From an uncultured Lachnoclostridium sp. (GTDB lineage Bacteria; Bacillota; Clostridia; Lachnospirales; Lachnospiraceae): a stretch of DNA of 6,939 nt. Below the pieces are notes generated by a model, which was not told the origin of the DNA, ran no database searches, and saw only the letters and a program-made list of their open reading frames with translations. The stretch covers positions 1 to 6,939 of the forward strand of contig CATZVV010000096.1 of assembly GCA_958425285.1 (NCBI GenBank), in the 5' to 3' direction. The translations under genes were made by a program, and so were the position numbers. Positions 5,397 through 6,939 of this stretch are shown here, in pieces. How positions within the stretch are numbered: the stretch's first letter is position 1; every line of letters starts with the position of its first letter.

Positions 5397-6939
5397 TCAC
5401 CAAAACATTCCACCGATATGATAAACCAGAAAAGCCATAATATACGCAACAAGAAGCTGAAATACAGACATAAATAACATCCATTTTAGGCTTCCTGTCT
5501 CTTTTCTAATCGTACCCAGAGTAGCAGCACAAGGTATGTACAAAAGGCAGAAAACCATCAAAGCATATGCATTTACTGCGCCAAAGCCCAATGCCCCAAG
5601 CACCACTGCCATCTGCTTCATTCCTCCTGCGGAATTCACGTTGCCAATTCCAAACAGAACTGAACTGCTTGAAACAACTACCTCTTTTGCAGCAATTCCA
5701 GCTATTAGCGCAACCACAATCTGCCAATATCCCAAACCAATCGGAGCAAATATTGGTTCAATCCATTTTCCTGCAATGGCACCAAAACTCTCCTGCATTT
5801 GTCCTACATATCCCGATGGTCCGAAGTTCAGCAATGCCCACATAATGATGGACGCAATAAAAATGGTTGTACCTGCTTTTGTCAAATAATCTTTTACTTT
5901 TTCCCATACATAGATTCCAATTGTTCTAACATTCGGAGATTTGTATTCTGGCAGTTCAATCAGCAGCATTCCCGTGTTTTTGCTTTTATCAAACAAATGT
6001 ATAACAAAAGCAATAAAAATTGCAACAGCAAGCCCAATCACATACATCGAATAAGCAACAATCATCGCATTTCCATGGAAAAATATTTGCGAAAAAAGAA
6101 CATAAATAGGCAGTCTGGCACTGCATGACATAAATGGCGTTACCAATATGGTCTTTAAACGATCCTTTTTTGTCTCTAATGTCCTAGACGCCATAATAGC
6201 AGGCACTGTACAGCCAAAACCCAGAAGCATAGGAATAAACGCACGTCCCGAAAGACCAATTTTCCCCATAATTCCATCCATAACAAAGGCAACTCTCGCC
6301 ATATATCCGCTATCCTCCAATACCGCTAATGCCAGAAACAGGATAAAAATATTTGGCAAAAAGGTTAGAATTCCTCCTACCCCTGCAATAATACCGTCCA
6401 CAATAAGAGCTGTCAGTATTTCATTGGCATGAACATATTGCAATCCTTCTAATACAGCCGCAGAAAACCATCCCAAAAAACTTTCAAAATACCCCTTCAT
6501 CCAATCTCCAACAGTAAACGTGAGAAAAAACACAAAGGCCATAATAAGAAGAAAAGCAGGAAGACCTAAATATTTATTTGTTAATATTTTATCAATGTGA
6601 TCTGTACTTTCTTCCTTTTCCTCACGGTTAACAACAACCTCTTCAATAATTTCCTCAATAAATTCATACTTCTGATTAATGATGTCCTTTTCATAGCTCC
6701 GATCCAATACCTCCGGCATTTCCAAAGGATATTTTTCCCTTATTTCCTCATCCATCACAAGATGTTTCAGTGCCAGCCAGCGATAATTTTTTTCTTTTGG
6801 ATATTTTTCTTTGAGAATTTCTATAACATTGTCTATTTTATCCTCAATAAGATCACTATACACCATAGCGTATTCCCTATGATGTTCATGCTGATGAGCT
6901 GTTTTTGACTGATGATGATGAATAATTTCTTTGTCCTGC
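5397..6939 (-). CDS. feoB: Ferrous iron transporter FeoB (N-terminal G domain outside window)
   Basis: FeoB imports Fe(II) across the cytoplasmic membrane; an N-terminal GTPase controls the channel. The frame stays open through the right edge, giving 24 codons before the Met at 6866, so that Met is internal and the G domain lies beyond the window. About 513 residues are visible, against a usual 650-750. First comes a His-rich stretch (HHHQSKTAHQHEHH), then the helical GDI/spacer domain (RWLALKHLVMDEE) and a linker ending IDKILTNKYLGLPAFL, then multiple membrane helices with the two Gate regions. Conserved FeoB segments are GFGCTVPAIMASRTLETKKDR, PFMSCSARLPIY, AAKEVVVSS and the C-terminal LLYIPCAATLGTIRKETG. 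The conserved cysteines in GCTVPA and SCSARLP are present. It ends at TGA, 5397-5399. A feoA gene, often upstream, would be outside the window. I see no Fur box here, but the promoter region is not included. Confidence 0.95.
   Translation of the reverse strand, partial: QDKEIIHHHQSKTAHQHEHHREYAMVYSDLIEDKIDNVIEILKEKYPKEKNYRWLALKHLVMDEEIREKYPLEMPEVLDRSYEKDIINQKYEFIEEIIEEVVVNREEKEESTDHIDKILTNKYLGLPAFLLIMAFVFFLTFTVGDWMKGYFESFLGWFSAAVLEGLQYVHANEILTALIVDGIIAGVGGILTFLPNIFILFLALAVLEDSGYMARVAFVMDGIMGKIGLSGRAFIPMLLGFGCTVPAIMASRTLETKKDRLKTILVTPFMSCSARLPIYVLFSQIFFHGNAMIVAYSMYVIGLAVAIFIAFVIHLFDKSKNTGMLLIELPEYKSPNVRTIGIYVWEKVKDYLTKAGTTIFIASIIMWALLNFGPSGYVGQMQESFGAIAGKWIEPIFAPIGLGYWQIVVALIAGIAAKEVVVSSSSVLFGIGNVNSAGGMKQMAVVLGALGFGAVNAYALMVFCLLYIPCAATLGTIRKETGSLKWMLFMSVFQLLVAYIMAFLVYHIGGMFW

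Noticed and set aside
5240..5452. Minus-strand frame of 70 residues spanning the feoB end and lipoprotein start.
   Set aside because: It runs through the promoter and the lipoprotein ribosome site in another frame, starts inside feoB and resembles nothing recognisable.
5536..6432. Plus-strand reading frames across feoB.
   Set aside because: They lie opposite conserved FeoB membrane segments and show no independent protein features.

Overview
The window reads as a chromosomal segment of a low-G+C anaerobic Firmicute, most likely a Clostridia/Lachnospiraceae-type bacterium. This is inferred from the AT-rich sequence, strong AGGAGG-type Shine-Dalgarno sites before most genes, a sigma-A type promoter (TTGATG-17-TATAAT) and protein sequences of clostridial character. 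No species can be named. All seven recognised genes lie on the minus strand, so transcription runs from high to low coordinates. Apart from one 168-base gap, spacing between genes is about 30 to 60 bases.

In order of transcription: (1) feoB (5397-6939, 5' end outside the window) encodes the helical linker, membrane channel and C-terminus of a ferrous iron transporter. Its frame stays open to the window edge, so the Met at 6866 is internal. (2) A sigma-A promoter at 5361-5389 lies between feoB and a lipoprotein gene (4561-5328), which probably starts at TTG. (3) cheV (3611-4522) is a CheW-receiver fusion. (4) An unrecognised membrane protein (2138-3571) has an N-terminal zinc ribbon, a long acidic stretch, a K/E-rich helix, one membrane segment and a TPR-like exterior part. 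(5) hisH (1501-2109) and (6) hisF (571-1332) encode the two subunits of imidazole glycerol phosphate synthase. (7) ung (1-524) encodes uracil-DNA glycosylase and is cut at the left edge before its last catalytic motif.

The least ordinary part is the hisH-hisF gap (1333-1500). It holds a compact 130-base element made of three hairpins. The nine-base loop of the middle hairpin is perfectly complementary to a nine-base segment lying three bases before the hisF Shine-Dalgarno, which allows an RNA pseudoknot. The element is bracketed by two 18-base direct repeats (16 of 18 identical), each carrying a ribosome binding site plus ATG. Removing one 141-base repeat period would leave hisH and hisF 27 bases apart with an intact GGAGG site. 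The simplest reading is a small palindromic element inserted at the hisF translation start; a structured regulatory leader of hisF is the competing or additional reading.

No tRNA, rRNA, CRISPR array, transposase gene or convincing intrinsic terminator was seen. No gene-free stretch exceeds 300 bases.
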